In this document: positions 8,587 through 15,852 of the stretch, in pieces
Layout of the letters: each line of letters opens with the position of its first letter
Numbering within the stretch: position 1 is the first letter of the stretch
Assembly: GCA_024760545.1 (NCBI GenBank)
Contig: CP060501.1
Coordinates: forward strand, 1,277,501-1,341,500
Origin: Nitrospira sp.
GTDB taxonomy: Bacteria > Nitrospirota > Nitrospiria > Nitrospirales > Nitrospiraceae
Reading direction: 5' to 3'
Length of the DNA stretch: 64,000 nt
Notes under the pieces: model-generated
What the model saw: only the letters and a program-made list of their open reading frames with translations
Told to the model about the DNA's origin: nothing
Database searches by the model: none
Made by a program: the position numbers and the translations under genes

Positions 8587-10313
8587 GTCATACCCACATC
8601 CTGAGCCACACGCGAACCTCTCTCAGTTTTCTCTCTTCCATTCTTATCCTCATCGGTGTGGCTGCCTGCTCAGGCGGTGAAAGCTCGCCTACACCCTCCA
8701 CCATCACTGGTACGGCAGGTGCCGAAGAAGCAATCGGCGAGCGGCTGTTTCTTGAAACGCGATTTGCCCAGGCGTTCAAAGTCTTCATGGACAATGGGGG
8801 CGACGTCAATAATTCCAAAGCCGGTGATGGCGTGGTCGATACGGTTGAAACCTTAGGAGCACCGATCAATCCTGGACCGTTCAAAGGGCTGTCGATGAAT
8901 TGTCGGGCCTGCCATTTGGTGGACGATGTCCTGTCGTCTCCCGGCGGCGGCATGCGAACCTATGCCGACTTTGCGCGCCGAAGTCCTATCCCTGCACGAG
9001 CCGACGGTAAGACGCACGCGCCGAGAAACTCTCCTCCTCTGGTTAATGCAAGTCTGAATCGGCCCGGAGGCGTTTTGTTCCATTTCGACGCGGAATTCAA
9101 TTCTATGGAGGAACTGGTCACGGCGACATTTACCGGCCGCAACTTCGGCTGGCTTCACGGCGAAAAAGCTCAAGCGATCGCGCATGTCGCAAAGGTGGTC
9201 CGAGGAGACGATGGTTCCTTTGACCTAACCGACACCGGCCTGCCTTACCGAGTCTTGTTCACCGGCACCGACCCGAACATTCCTGAGGAGCTGCGTCTGC
9301 CTCCCCAATTTCGCGCGTTCGTCGGATCGGCCAGCGACCAAGAAATCTTCGACGCGGTCGTGAGAGTGGTCTCAGCTTATGTGAAAGGTCTTCTCTTTTC
9401 ACAGACCGAGGACAGCGGGGCGTTGATTCGGTCACCATTCGATGTCTTCTTGGCGATCAACGGCTTACCTCAGCGGCCTGATCCAAATGAATCTCCGCTA
9501 GCCTATAGCCGACGGCTCCGGGCGCTCATCAACGCACCGGGCTTCTCCGCTCGATTCGTGACGTCCAATCCTAACCGATCGAATGGACAGTTCCAGTTTC
9601 ATACTCAAGTGTTCGAGTTCGGCGCGACAGAGTTGGCCGGTTTGAAGATGTTCCTAGCGGAGCCGGCGACGTTACCCGCTTCACCGGGCGAGTTAACCGC
9701 AGGCAAGATCGGGAACTGTCTCGCGTGCCATGCCGCACCTAACTTTACCGATTTCAAGCTGCACAACACGAGCACGACACAAAAAGAGTACGACGGCATT
9801 CACGGTGCCAACACATTTTCCGCTCTCGTGATCCCCGATCTTGCCACTCGTAATGGAAACTACGATGCCTTCCTTCCCGGCACGGAGAACCATCCCGCCG
9901 CCTCAGAACGTTTCCGAGCGATTCCTGTGCTGAGCAATCCTGCCTTAACCGATCTGGGCGTATGGAACATTTTCGCCAACCCCGATATGCCAAGTACGCA
10001 GACAAAAATCAGAGTCATTCTGTGCGATGACCAGGTGCCGTGCCCTCTATCCGATTCAACGTTGCTGGATCGAGCCATAGCCAGATTCAAGACACCAGGC
10101 CTTCGCGATTTGAGCCATTCCGCGCCCTACATGCACAACGGACAATTCGATACGCTTGAGCAGATCGTGGAGTTCTACCGAGAGGTATCTGATCTCCAAC
10201 GCGCAAATAGTCTTCGGAATGGAGATCCGGAGCTTGGTGGAATAGCCGTGACCAGCCAAGATGTCAGTTCGCTCGCCGCTTTCCTCAAGGCATTGAATGA
10301 AGACTATCAATAG
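8583..10313 (+). CDS. Di-haem cytochrome c peroxidase/MauG-family lipoprotein
   Basis: 576 residues with lipobox 'GVAAC' (Cys29) and two c-haem motifs, 'CRACH' (107-111) and 'CLACH' (about 379-383). The C-terminal half with 'FKTPGLRDLSHSAPYMHNGQFDTLEQIVEFY' split features is typical of the di-haem peroxidase superfamily: the 'TPGLRD' and 'APYMHNG' signatures are clear. It is longer than classical CcpA (about 320-350), like the larger MauG-like branch. Periplasmic, probably membrane-tethered; may reduce H2O2 or oxidise a partner protein. It requires haem attachment by a Ccm or Ccs machine. The start codon overlaps the preceding remnant stop (ATGA), and the next gene is behind a Fur-box promoter. 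Confidence 0.88.
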   Translation: MSHTHILSHTRTSLSFLSSILILIGVAACSGGESSPTPSTITGTAGAEEAIGERLFLETRFAQAFKVFMDNGGDVNNSKAGDGVVDTVETLGAPINPGPFKGLSMNCRACHLVDDVLSSPGGGMRTYADFARRSPIPARADGKTHAPRNSPPLVNASLNRPGGVLFHFDAEFNSMEELVTATFTGRNFGWLHGEKAQAIAHVAKVVRGDDGSFDLTDTGLPYRVLFTGTDPNIPEELRLPPQFRAFVGSASDQEIFDAVVRVVSAYVKGLLFSQTEDSGALIRSPFDVFLAINGLPQRPDPNESPLAYSRRLRALINAPGFSARFVTSNPNRSNGQFQFHTQVFEFGATELAGLKMFLAEPATLPASPGELTAGKIGNCLACHAAPNFTDFKLHNTSTTQKEYDGIHGANTFSALVIPDLATRNGNYDAFLPGTENHPAASERFRAIPVLSNPALTDLGVWNIFANPDMPSTQTKIRVILCDDQVPCPLSDSTLLDRAIARFKTPGLRDLSHSAPYMHNGQFDTLEQIVEFYREVSDLQRANSLRNGDPELGGIAVTSQDVSSLAAFLKALNEDYQ

Positions 10314-10535
10314 CCGGCGGTGATTCACCGAACACGGACCGTACTGAATACAAGGGCAGCCATGCAGGAATCGGCACCTTGGAACTGCCCTTATACCCAC
10401 AATCAGATACGAACATAGATCTCTGGCAGTGCACGCAGTCGATGACGAATTTCTGATGGTGGAACCATCCTCCCACGTCATCGACTGTGATATTTCCGGA
10501 CGATCCGACTCGTTCCACTCCCAAGAGTTTTCCGC

Positions 10536-10576
10536 TTGACAACCAAATACCTATTAAGATATTAATAATCGTTCTC
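10536..10576 (+). promoter_or_regulatory. Promoter overlapped by a Fur-type box (copy 2)
   Basis: TTGACA (10536-10541), 18-base spacer and TATTAA (10560-10565), with GATATTAATAATCGTTCTC at 10558-10576 (15 of 19 matches to the Fur consensus). Unlike copy 1, the site continues as ATTATCATTTC, adding a further half-site. It drives the second Com-like gene at 10604. The rest of the gap 10314-10535 shows no convincing gene. Confidence 0.72.
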
Positions 10577-10603
10577 ATTATCATTTCATACTCCATCAGA
10601 ACT

Positions 10604-10783
10604 ATGGCTATTGCAAGAACTGCTTCGTTGGACCGCTCTCAGGCCCTTGAGACTCGTTGCGAGTGCGGACAATTGATCGCCAAGGTATGTGGACAAGGGC
10701 TGGAGCTGAAATGTAAGCGGTGCAAGCGCATTATCGTGATCCCATTTTCAGCAATTGAAGGCTGGGGGACCGGAACACCATGA
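10604..10783 (+). CDS. Com-like zinc-ribbon small protein (copy 2)
   Basis: 59 residues, cysteines at 19, 21, 29, 37 and 40, paralogue of the protein at 4679-4858. Differences cluster at the two ends, while the zinc-ribbon core is unchanged, which points to selection on the core rather than only a recent copy. The frame is open upstream to 10487, but that part covers the promoter, so ATG 10604 is used. Nucleic-acid binding is known for Mu Com; here the target is unknown. Iron-responsive expression is predicted from the Fur-type box. Confidence 0.77.
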   Translation: MAIARTASLDRSQALETRCECGQLIAKVCGQGLELKCKRCKRIIVIPFSAIEGWGTGTP

Positions 10784-10969
10784 CTTATCTTGGAAGAAGG
10801 AGTGGCCGGGCTGGTGCTATCCCAATGCCCTTGAGCTTCCTGATCATGTTCATTCCCTTGCGTGCATGTGGGCGCCCGGAAGGTCTTCCGATGAGAGATA
10901 CACGACCTCAAGAATAATAGGCACCAGCGCAAGTCGTAGACGTTTTGTGCGGCCAGCGGTTATTCACCC

Positions 10970-11003
10970 AGAGCCCAGGATCACGCGGGTGGTCCCGGGC
11001 TCT
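10970..11003 (+). promoter_or_regulatory. Leader hairpin of the HD-GYP gene
   Basis: AGAGCCCAGGA (10970-10980) pairs with TCCCGGGCTCT (10993-11003) except for one A-C mismatch. The following TCGTTCTTACGGAGGC has only a weak T-run, so it is a poorer terminator than the copy at 8250-8295. It ends 21 bases before the ATG at 11025 and could tune translation. Confidence 0.5.
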
Positions 11004-11024
11004 TCGTTCTTACGGAGGCGAGTC

Positions 11025-11717
11025 ATGCGCGTGTACACGCCAGATAAAGTTGAGCCAGCCGTTCTGAGTATTCAAGGCATGCTCAGAAAGATCGATCATC
11101 TTTATCTGCCACATACATCCCGCCGCGACCTCGAAAGCATCCTCGTCCGGCAGGTAAGCAAGGAGCTCGATCTACTGCTCCCTTGGCAAGCAGGACATGG
11201 GCAAAAGACGGCCGACATCGCGCTTTTGATCGGGGAAGCCGCGCATCTCGATGCCGTGACTTTACACCAGCTGAAACTGGCCGCCCTGCTTCACGATGTC
11301 GGCCTTCTCATGTTGCCGCTCCACTTACAATCCGAGCAAGGGTCGCTCGATCCGGAATCCTACGTGGCGATTCAAAACCACCCGCGGCTCGGTGCCACGT
11401 TACTTGAACCCTTTTCCTTCCTCCGCGATGCAACCATGATGATTGCACACCACCATGAGCGTTGGGATGGGTCCGGTTACCCGTATGGTCTAAGAGGAGA
11501 GTTTATTCCCTTGGGAGCGAGAATCCTGGCCGTTGCGGATGCATTCGACGCCATTGATATTCCCGGTGTCGCTGATCAAGGTCTCCGGGATCACATCGCG
11601 CTTCGAATCCTCCGAGTAGCCTCAGCAACGCAATTTGACCCTTTTGTCGTCAGTCTTTTGGGTGAACTCTTAGGAAAGATCGAGACTACAGGTTTGAATG
11701 AAACTCTTCACCTCTAA
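11025..11717 (+). CDS. HD-GYP domain protein (probable cyclic-di-GMP phosphodiesterase)
   Basis: 230 residues. The HD domain begins about residue 75 ('LAALLHDVGLLMLP' carries the His-Asp pair) and includes 'NHPRLGATLLEPF', 'IAHHHERWDGSGYPYGL' (the GYP motif) and 'ILAVADAFDAI'. These are the hallmarks of HD-GYP enzymes that hydrolyse cyclic di-GMP. There is no receiver domain; the first 60 residues are unlike known sensors. The frame is open upstream to 10755, but ATG 11025 has ACGGAGGC before it and matches the start of the decayed copy at 8308. The usual Lys after HDxG is replaced by Leu ('HDVGLL'), so activity should be checked. Confidence 0.85.
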   Translation: MRVYTPDKVEPAVLSIQGMLRKIDHLYLPHTSRRDLESILVRQVSKELDLLLPWQAGHGQKTADIALLIGEAAHLDAVTLHQLKLAALLHDVGLLMLPLHLQSEQGSLDPESYVAIQNHPRLGATLLEPFSFLRDATMMIAHHHERWDGSGYPYGLRGEFIPLGARILAVADAFDAIDIPGVADQGLRDHIALRILRVASATQFDPFVVSLLGELLGKIETTGLNETLHL

Positions 11718-11750
11718 CACAGGCGGCCTACCGTATACACCGGTCCCGAA

Positions 11751-11812
11751 GTGGGAGCCCCCATCCCTCCCACTTTACAGGCAAGGGGCCTCACCTCCCG
11801 AGGACCCTTGCC
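11751..11812 (+). ncRNA. Two-hairpin repeat element, copy 2
   Basis: Hairpin 1: GTGGGAG (11751-11757) with CTCCCAC (11767-11773). Hairpin 2: GGCAAGGG (11780-11787) with CCCTTGCC (11805-11812), loop containing TCACCTCCCG. Starts 33 bases after the HD-GYP stop codon. Compare copy 1 at 8488-8545: both stems are kept with compensating changes. Confidence 0.5.
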
Positions 11813-11911
11813 CCCCTCACTCAACCGGCGGAATGTTGAAGAAGGACTCCCGAGAGGCACCGCACACGCATTCGACAGCGGACCGTGCTCTCCGTTGAGA
11901 GAGTGGAGCCG

Positions 11912-12106
11912 GTGAATCACACTTTCAATGCAGAAACGCTTATCATGATCTGCCAGCGATGCAACCAACCGACCGGGCATCAGATCCCCTCGCTGTGGTG
12001 CCTCAAGTGCCGCTCATTCCAGCGTCAACGAGGACAGGCACGGGGACTTGCCAGGTCGGTTCGAACGCGACGACTCAAAGCATGGCTGAAAACACTGGGC
12101 GCGTGA
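11912..12106 (+). CDS. Small zinc-ribbon protein, hypothetical
   Basis: About 53-64 residues. 'CQRCNQPTGHQIPSLWCLKC' gives two CxxC knuckles, followed by a strongly basic tail rich in Arg ('RQRGQARGLARSVRTRRLK'), suggesting zinc and nucleic-acid binding. Start is uncertain: GTG 11912 has GGAG close upstream, ATG 11945 begins just before the first Cys pair. It is the third small cysteine-pair protein in this region, but it is not similar to the two Com-like ones beyond the knuckles. No family recognised. Confidence 0.45.
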   Translation: MNHTFNAETLIMICQRCNQPTGHQIPSLWCLKCRSFQRQRGQARGLARSVRTRRLKAWLKTLGA

Positions 12107-12126
12107 TCGCGAGAGCTCCGCGATCA
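12104..12126 (+). terminator. Hairpin after the small zinc-ribbon gene
   Basis: Perfect arms TGATCGCG and CGCGATCA with loop AGAGCTC; the left arm includes the stop codon of the zinc-ribbon gene. No T-run follows. Confidence 0.35.
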
Positions 12127-12251
12127 TGCCGACTTGAGCATCAGGCATGTTTGACTTCATGGCGCCCGTAAGCAGCCGATGTTGTAAGCGATGGGGCTCT
12201 CGCCCTTAGGGCTTTTGTGAACCGCACGTACCGAACAGGATGGACGAGTCA

Positions 12252-12722
12252 CTACTTCTTGATGTGCTCCGAAAGAAATCGATCGAGACCGACCTGCTCG
12301 ATCGTCCGCAGTTGCGTTTCGAACCAGTCAACGTGCTCTTCCGAATCCTCAATCATATGCTCCAGCAGGTGACGCGTTGTGAAATCATTCACCTTGGCGC
12401 AATGTGCGATCGCCTTTCGGAGCAATTCAACATCTTCACGTTCGAACTCCAGGTCAGCTCGAAACAGGGCCACTGCATCCCGCCCCTGTGCGACCGTATC
12501 GAGCTGTTCCACATCCGGCGTCCCGTCTAGGTACAAGATATGGTCCATCAGCCCGGCTGAATGTTGCACTTCTTCAGTTGCCAGATGGCTGAAGTGCTCA
12601 TGCAGCCGTTCATATCCCCAATTCTTGCACATAGCGGCATGCAGCAGATACTGGTGCACAGCCGTTAATTCGGCTTGTAATACCTGGTTGAGACGTTCAA
12701 CGACCCCTTCTTTGGCTTTCAT
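12252..12722 (-). CDS. bfr: Bacterioferritin subunit, ferroxidase type (no haem ligand)
   Basis: 156 residues, the normal Bfr length and four-helix layout. Using the standard E. coli numbering, which aligns without gaps, it has Glu18, Tyr25, Glu51, His54, Glu94 and His130 of the di-iron ferroxidase centre, with Ser in place of Glu127. Position 52, the Met that binds haem between subunits, is Val. It begins 6 bases after the stop of the second bfr gene, so the two are co-transcribed. Stores iron as mineral and limits Fenton chemistry, a plausible need next to a haem- and iron-heavy ammonia oxidation locus. Confidence 0.93.
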   Translation of the reverse strand: MKAKEGVVERLNQVLQAELTAVHQYLLHAAMCKNWGYERLHEHFSHLATEEVQHSAGLMDHILYLDGTPDVEQLDTVAQGRDAVALFRADLEFEREDVELLRKAIAHCAKVNDFTTRHLLEHMIEDSEEHVDWFETQLRTIEQVGLDRFLSEHIKK

Positions 12723-12728
12723 GCTGCC

Positions 12729-13205
12729 TCAGGATTCTTTCTTGATTTGTTCGGCGAGGTAATTCTCCAGACCGACTTGTTTGATGGTATCAAATTGGGT
12801 TTCGATCCAATCGATATGGGCGTCGACATCTTTCGCCATGTCTTCGAGCATGTGCCGCGTCGTGAAATCGGTGACCTTGGTGCAATGCACGATGCCTTCA
12901 TTCAGTAAGCTCAGCATCTCCTGCTCTGCCTTCAAGTCCAATTTAAGCTGTTCAGGAACGGTCTCACCGACCTGGACAGCGTTCATTCGCTGCATATTGG
13001 GCACACCTTCCAGGTACAGAATATGACCGATGAGTTCATCGGCATCCTTCATCTCATCGATGCTCCGTTCGCGCACTTTATGCTGGAGGCGTTCATACCC
13101 CCAGTTTTCGCACATTTTGGCATGGACGAAATACTGATTGATGGCGGTCAAATCCGCCGTCAGGATTTTGTTGAGGATGTTGACGACCCCTTCTTTTGCT
13201 TTCAT
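12729..13205 (-). CDS. bfr: Bacterioferritin subunit, haem-binding type (ferroxidase residues lost)
   Basis: 158 residues, clearly Bfr, beginning 'MKAKEGVVNILNK' like its partner. It keeps Met52 ('DEMKD'), the axial haem ligand, but has Asp for Glu18, Asp for His54 and Val for Glu127, so the ferroxidase site is largely gone. It is the first gene of the pair and probably forms mixed 24-mers with the partner at 12252-12722, as shown for two-subunit bacterioferritins of Neisseria. Upstream (13275-13302) is an inverted repeat that may be its operator. A ribosome-binding sequence AAAGGAGAA precedes the ATG. Confidence 0.93.
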   Translation of the reverse strand: MKAKEGVVNILNKILTADLTAINQYFVHAKMCENWGYERLQHKVRERSIDEMKDADELIGHILYLEGVPNMQRMNAVQVGETVPEQLKLDLKAEQEMLSLLNEGIVHCTKVTDFTTRHMLEDMAKDVDAHIDWIETQFDTIKQVGLENYLAEQIKKES

Positions 13206-13274
13206 GATACGTTCTCCTTTCTTGCTACGCCCGCTGTCTTATTGCCATTATCACCACGTCTGATCGATATCGTC

Positions 13275-13302
13275 AACTCGAGAAATAGTTCCATTTCGAG
13301 TT
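13275..13302. repeat. Inverted repeat upstream of the bfr pair (possible operator)
   Basis: AACTCGAGAAAT and ATTTCGAGTT flank AGTTCC; the arms pair except for a two-base bulge in the left arm. It lies 70 bases before the bfr start on the minus strand and 180 bases before the amoE-like gene on the plus strand, so it could control either. Confidence 0.4.
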
Positions 13303-13406
13303 TACTTCTCAGTTTCAGATGACATGAATTCTCAGTCTCACAGGCTGCGCCCATAGCAGAAGTGAGGCCGTCTTCTAGTGCGCACCAAGACGCGTGGTTC
13401 GACTAC

Positions 13407-13436
13407 TTGAAAGAGCGGTCTGCAGGATGGTAAATT
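13407..13436 (+). promoter_or_regulatory. Possible promoter of the amoED-cop genes
   Basis: TTGAAA (13407-13412), 18-base spacer, TAAATT (13431-13436), 46 bases before the ATG at 13482. Fair match only. Confidence 0.35.
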
Positions 13437-13481
13437 CCGTCGAATATCGACCGTCTGAAATTTGACACGACAGATGACCTC

Positions 13482-14066
13482 ATGATCAAGCAGGCAAGAC
13501 GTATCGGCCCGCTTCTTTTTCTATTCGTTCTCGCGGCGACATTGAACCCCGGCACCATCATGGCGCACGGAAACGTGTCGATCGAAGAGGACACCTGTGT
13601 GCGCAGAATCGGTGGCAACCTGGTGCACTTCAGCGCATACCAACCCCAAATTGAGCCGAAAGCTCAATACTGCACGGACATCCCTGATGTGGGCGATACC
13701 TTTCTGGTCGTGGATCTGGTCGACCCAAGCCTGCGGACACTGCAGGTTGGGGTCAAAATCGTCCAAGGGGTCAATGAAAACGAGCAAGACGAGGCCAAGA
13801 CAGTGGCGTTTTGGAAGCCGGCTTCTCACCCGGACGGTGTCGTGAGGGGCGAAGCCAAATTGGACAAGGGTCTGTATAAGGTCATCATCACTGCAGAAGG
13901 GCTGAGCCCTTCATCGTATTTGCTGCGAGTGCAACAGGTCGACTATTCAAAACTCGGACGCGCAGCACTGGGGCCTTTGGCATTGCTGCTGGTACTCGGG
14001 ATAGTCGGGTATGAGCTCTCGAAGTCGGTCAAAGTGCGGGGTTGGTTTGCCCGACGCCGCACATGA
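13482..14066 (+). CDS. amoE: AmoE-like protein, first of three tandem AMO-associated paralogues
   Basis: 194 residues: signal peptide ending 'TIMA', mature start predicted as 'HGNVSIEEDTC', a soluble periplasmic domain, and one C-terminal membrane helix (about 160-183) with a basic tail 'RGWFARRRT'. It shares with the next two genes the block 'EDTCVRRIGGN..HFSAYQP' and 'YCTDIPDVGDTFLVVDLVDPSLR', but it is the most divergent. From memory, comammox genomes carry amoE-amoD-amoD ahead of amoCAB, and PmoD/AmoD proteins are copper-linked helper or accessory subunits; the order here fits. The E versus D naming is by position and divergence, not by alignment. Context: copC and copD follow. Confidence 0.7.
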   Translation: MIKQARRIGPLLFLFVLAATLNPGTIMAHGNVSIEEDTCVRRIGGNLVHFSAYQPQIEPKAQYCTDIPDVGDTFLVVDLVDPSLRTLQVGVKIVQGVNENEQDEAKTVAFWKPASHPDGVVRGEAKLDKGLYKVIITAEGLSPSSYLLRVQQVDYSKLGRAALGPLALLLVLGIVGYELSKSVKVRGWFARRRT

Positions 14067-14128
14067 ACAGCCGGGCATGACATGTCAATATCTAAGCATT
14101 CACTTTACCATTCCAGAGAGGGATCGTC

Positions 14129-14716
14129 ATGAGGCCTTTCGTAAACCTAAAGCTGACGGTTGGATGTGCAGTATTTGTTATGGGTGCTCTCTTGTCTTCA
14201 CAAGTCCATGCTCACGGTGGGCTATCCATGGCCGAGGACATGTGCAAACTCACGGTTGGGCCCTTTATGATGCACTTCAGCGGCTACCAACCTGAGAACA
14301 CACAGGAAAAGCAATTTTGTGAAGATATCCCGGCGACTGGCCAAACGATTGTCGTCCTAGATTACATCGAACAAGAACTTCGCACGCTACCCGCCGAAGT
14401 TCGCATTATCAAGGACACCGGCTCGGAGGACAATCTTGAGGCGAATACGGTCTTCCACCTTCCAGCAAAGGTGTATCCCAATGGTTCCATCGATTTTACG
14501 TACACTTTTGACAAGCCGGGGAAATTCGTCGGCATGGTCACCGTGGGCGACAAGCAGCAGCATATCTCCCGGTTTCCATTCTCGGTAGGAGAGCCGAAGT
14601 TTTTTTCAAAATTCCTTAACATCTATATGGTTCCCGTAGCGGCCGTGATCATCGTAGTGGGGATTGTGTTTTTCATGCGCGATCGCCGCAAACCGTCGCA
14701 GATAGCGGTTTCCTAA
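14129..14716 (+). CDS. amoD: AmoD-like AMO-associated protein (copy 1)
   Basis: 195 residues: signal peptide ending 'SQVHA', mature start predicted 'HGGLSMAEDMC', periplasmic domain, and one C-terminal helix (about 163-184) followed by 'RDRRKPSQIA'. It is closely related to the next protein ('DTGSEDNLEA', 'HLPAKVYP.GSID', 'FDKPGKFVG', 'SRFPFSVGE'). Two conserved Cys ('EDMCKL', 'KQFCEDIP') could form a disulfide. AGAGAGGGA precedes the ATG. PmoD/AmoD proteins are known to be needed for copper-dependent methane or ammonia oxidation in some organisms; assignment here is by sequence pattern and position. Confidence 0.72.
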   Translation: MRPFVNLKLTVGCAVFVMGALLSSQVHAHGGLSMAEDMCKLTVGPFMMHFSGYQPENTQEKQFCEDIPATGQTIVVLDYIEQELRTLPAEVRIIKDTGSEDNLEANTVFHLPAKVYPNGSIDFTYTFDKPGKFVGMVTVGDKQQHISRFPFSVGEPKFFSKFLNIYMVPVAAVIIVVGIVFFMRDRRKPSQIAVS

Positions 14717-14777
14717 GGTAGCAACTGCGACAGAGTCGCTACGAATGATAGGGACCAGAGAAAGAAGAGGTTTGAAA

Positions 14778-15371
14778 ATGTCCCGTCACTTTCTGATTCG
14801 TGTATGGGTGTGTTGTTTGTTGATTCTGGTCGCAGCTCCGTTCTCGGCGCTGGCCCAGCATGGACACGAATTGGCGACAGACACCTGTGTCCTGCATATC
14901 GGACCCTACAAGATGTACTTCAACAGCTACCAGCCTGACAGCTATTACGATAAGCAATTCTGCCAGGAACTACCGGGGCTGGGAAACACGGTCCTGGTTC
15001 TTGATTATGTGGAACAGGAGCTTCGCTCGATCCCGGTGGAAGTGCGTATCATCAGAGATACCGGCTCGGAGGACAATCTCGAAGCCATCACCGTCACACA
15101 CCTCCCTGCCAAGGTTTACCCAACCGGATCCATCGACGTGAAATACAACTTTGACAAGCCCGGTAAGTTCGTCGGACTGGTATCAATCGGCGAAAAGCGC
15201 GAGCACGTCTCACGCTTTCCTTTCTCAGTCGGTGAAACAGGAGCCGTTTCACACCTGCAACACTATATGATGCTTATTCTGCCTGTCTTGGTCGGTATCG
15301 CTGTCGTTGTATTCTTCGCCTTTCGCGATCGTCGTAAACCTTCGGAAATCACCCGTGCCGTAGGCGGCTGA
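14778..15371 (+). CDS. amoD: AmoD-like AMO-associated protein (copy 2)
   Basis: About 197 residues from ATG 14778 (AAGAGG upstream; an ATG at 14745 is also in frame but lacks a site). Signal peptide ends 'SALAQ', so the mature protein would again begin with His ('HGHELATDTC'). Conserved core as in the preceding paralogue, and a C-terminal helix (about 163-185) with 'FRDRRKPSEITRAVGG'. Tandem duplication of 14129-14716 is evident. Gap to the copC gene is 79 bases, without an obvious terminator, so amoE-amoD-amoD-copC-copD look like one unit. Confidence 0.72.
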   Translation: MSRHFLIRVWVCCLLILVAAPFSALAQHGHELATDTCVLHIGPYKMYFNSYQPDSYYDKQFCQELPGLGNTVLVLDYVEQELRSIPVEVRIIRDTGSEDNLEAITVTHLPAKVYPTGSIDVKYNFDKPGKFVGLVSIGEKREHVSRFPFSVGETGAVSHLQHYMMLILPVLVGIAVVVFFAFRDRRKPSEITRAVGG

Positions 15372-15450
15372 CCCATCGCTGAAGCGATATTCTAAACAGC
15401 CAGACGCGTCACGTTTTCTCGGGTGCAGCAATCGGGCACGAGGAGGAATA

Positions 15451-15852
15451 ATGATCGGCTCACCACGCAGGCGTACGTTTGTGCGCTTCATTTTGATCGT
15501 GACATTCGCCCTGGGAATGCCCATCACCTCGGCCTTTGCGCATTCTATGCTGGTCAAGGCGGAGCCTCCACGACGAGCCGTCCTCACCAAGTCGCCGACT
15601 CAAGTGCGGTTGTGGTTCAACGAGAAAATTGAAGGTGATTACGCCTCGCTCGTGGTCCTCGATGCCAAGAAGCAGCCGATCACCGACTTGAAACCCACCC
15701 TCGCCCCGGATGACCAAAAATCGATTCTACTGCCATTACCGGAGTTGGCACCCGGCAAGTATTCTGTAAAATTTCGTGTCCTCTCCGTCGATGGTCACGT
15801 AGTCGAATCTGCCTTCGACTTTACCGTAAAGGGCGAAGTTCAAAGGAAATGA
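15451..15852 (+). CDS. copC: CopC, periplasmic copper-binding protein
   Basis: 133 residues: signal peptide ending 'SAFA', mature N-terminal 'HSMLVKAEPP', immunoglobulin-like beta-barrel and 'SVDGHVVES'. The first His, the Asp and the later His are the Cu(II) ligands of known CopC proteins. The Met-rich Cu(I) loop of plasmid CopC is absent, as is common. AGGAGGAATA precedes the ATG. Its stop overlaps the next start (ATGA), predicting coupling to copD. Likely hands copper to CopD or to AMO assembly. Confidence 0.95.
   Translation: MIGSPRRRTFVRFILIVTFALGMPITSAFAHSMLVKAEPPRRAVLTKSPTQVRLWFNEKIEGDYASLVVLDAKKQPITDLKPTLAPDDQKSILLPLPELAPGKYSVKFRVLSVDGHVVESAFDFTVKGEVQRK

Noticed and set aside
10285..10596. 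103-codon minus-strand frame with a CxxC in the gap before the second Com-like gene
   Set aside because: Overlaps the peroxidase end and the Fur-type promoter, no ribosome-binding site, and no similarity recognised.
12719..12901. 60-codon minus-strand frame across the bfr junction
   Set aside because: Out-of-frame shadow of the haem-type bacterioferritin.
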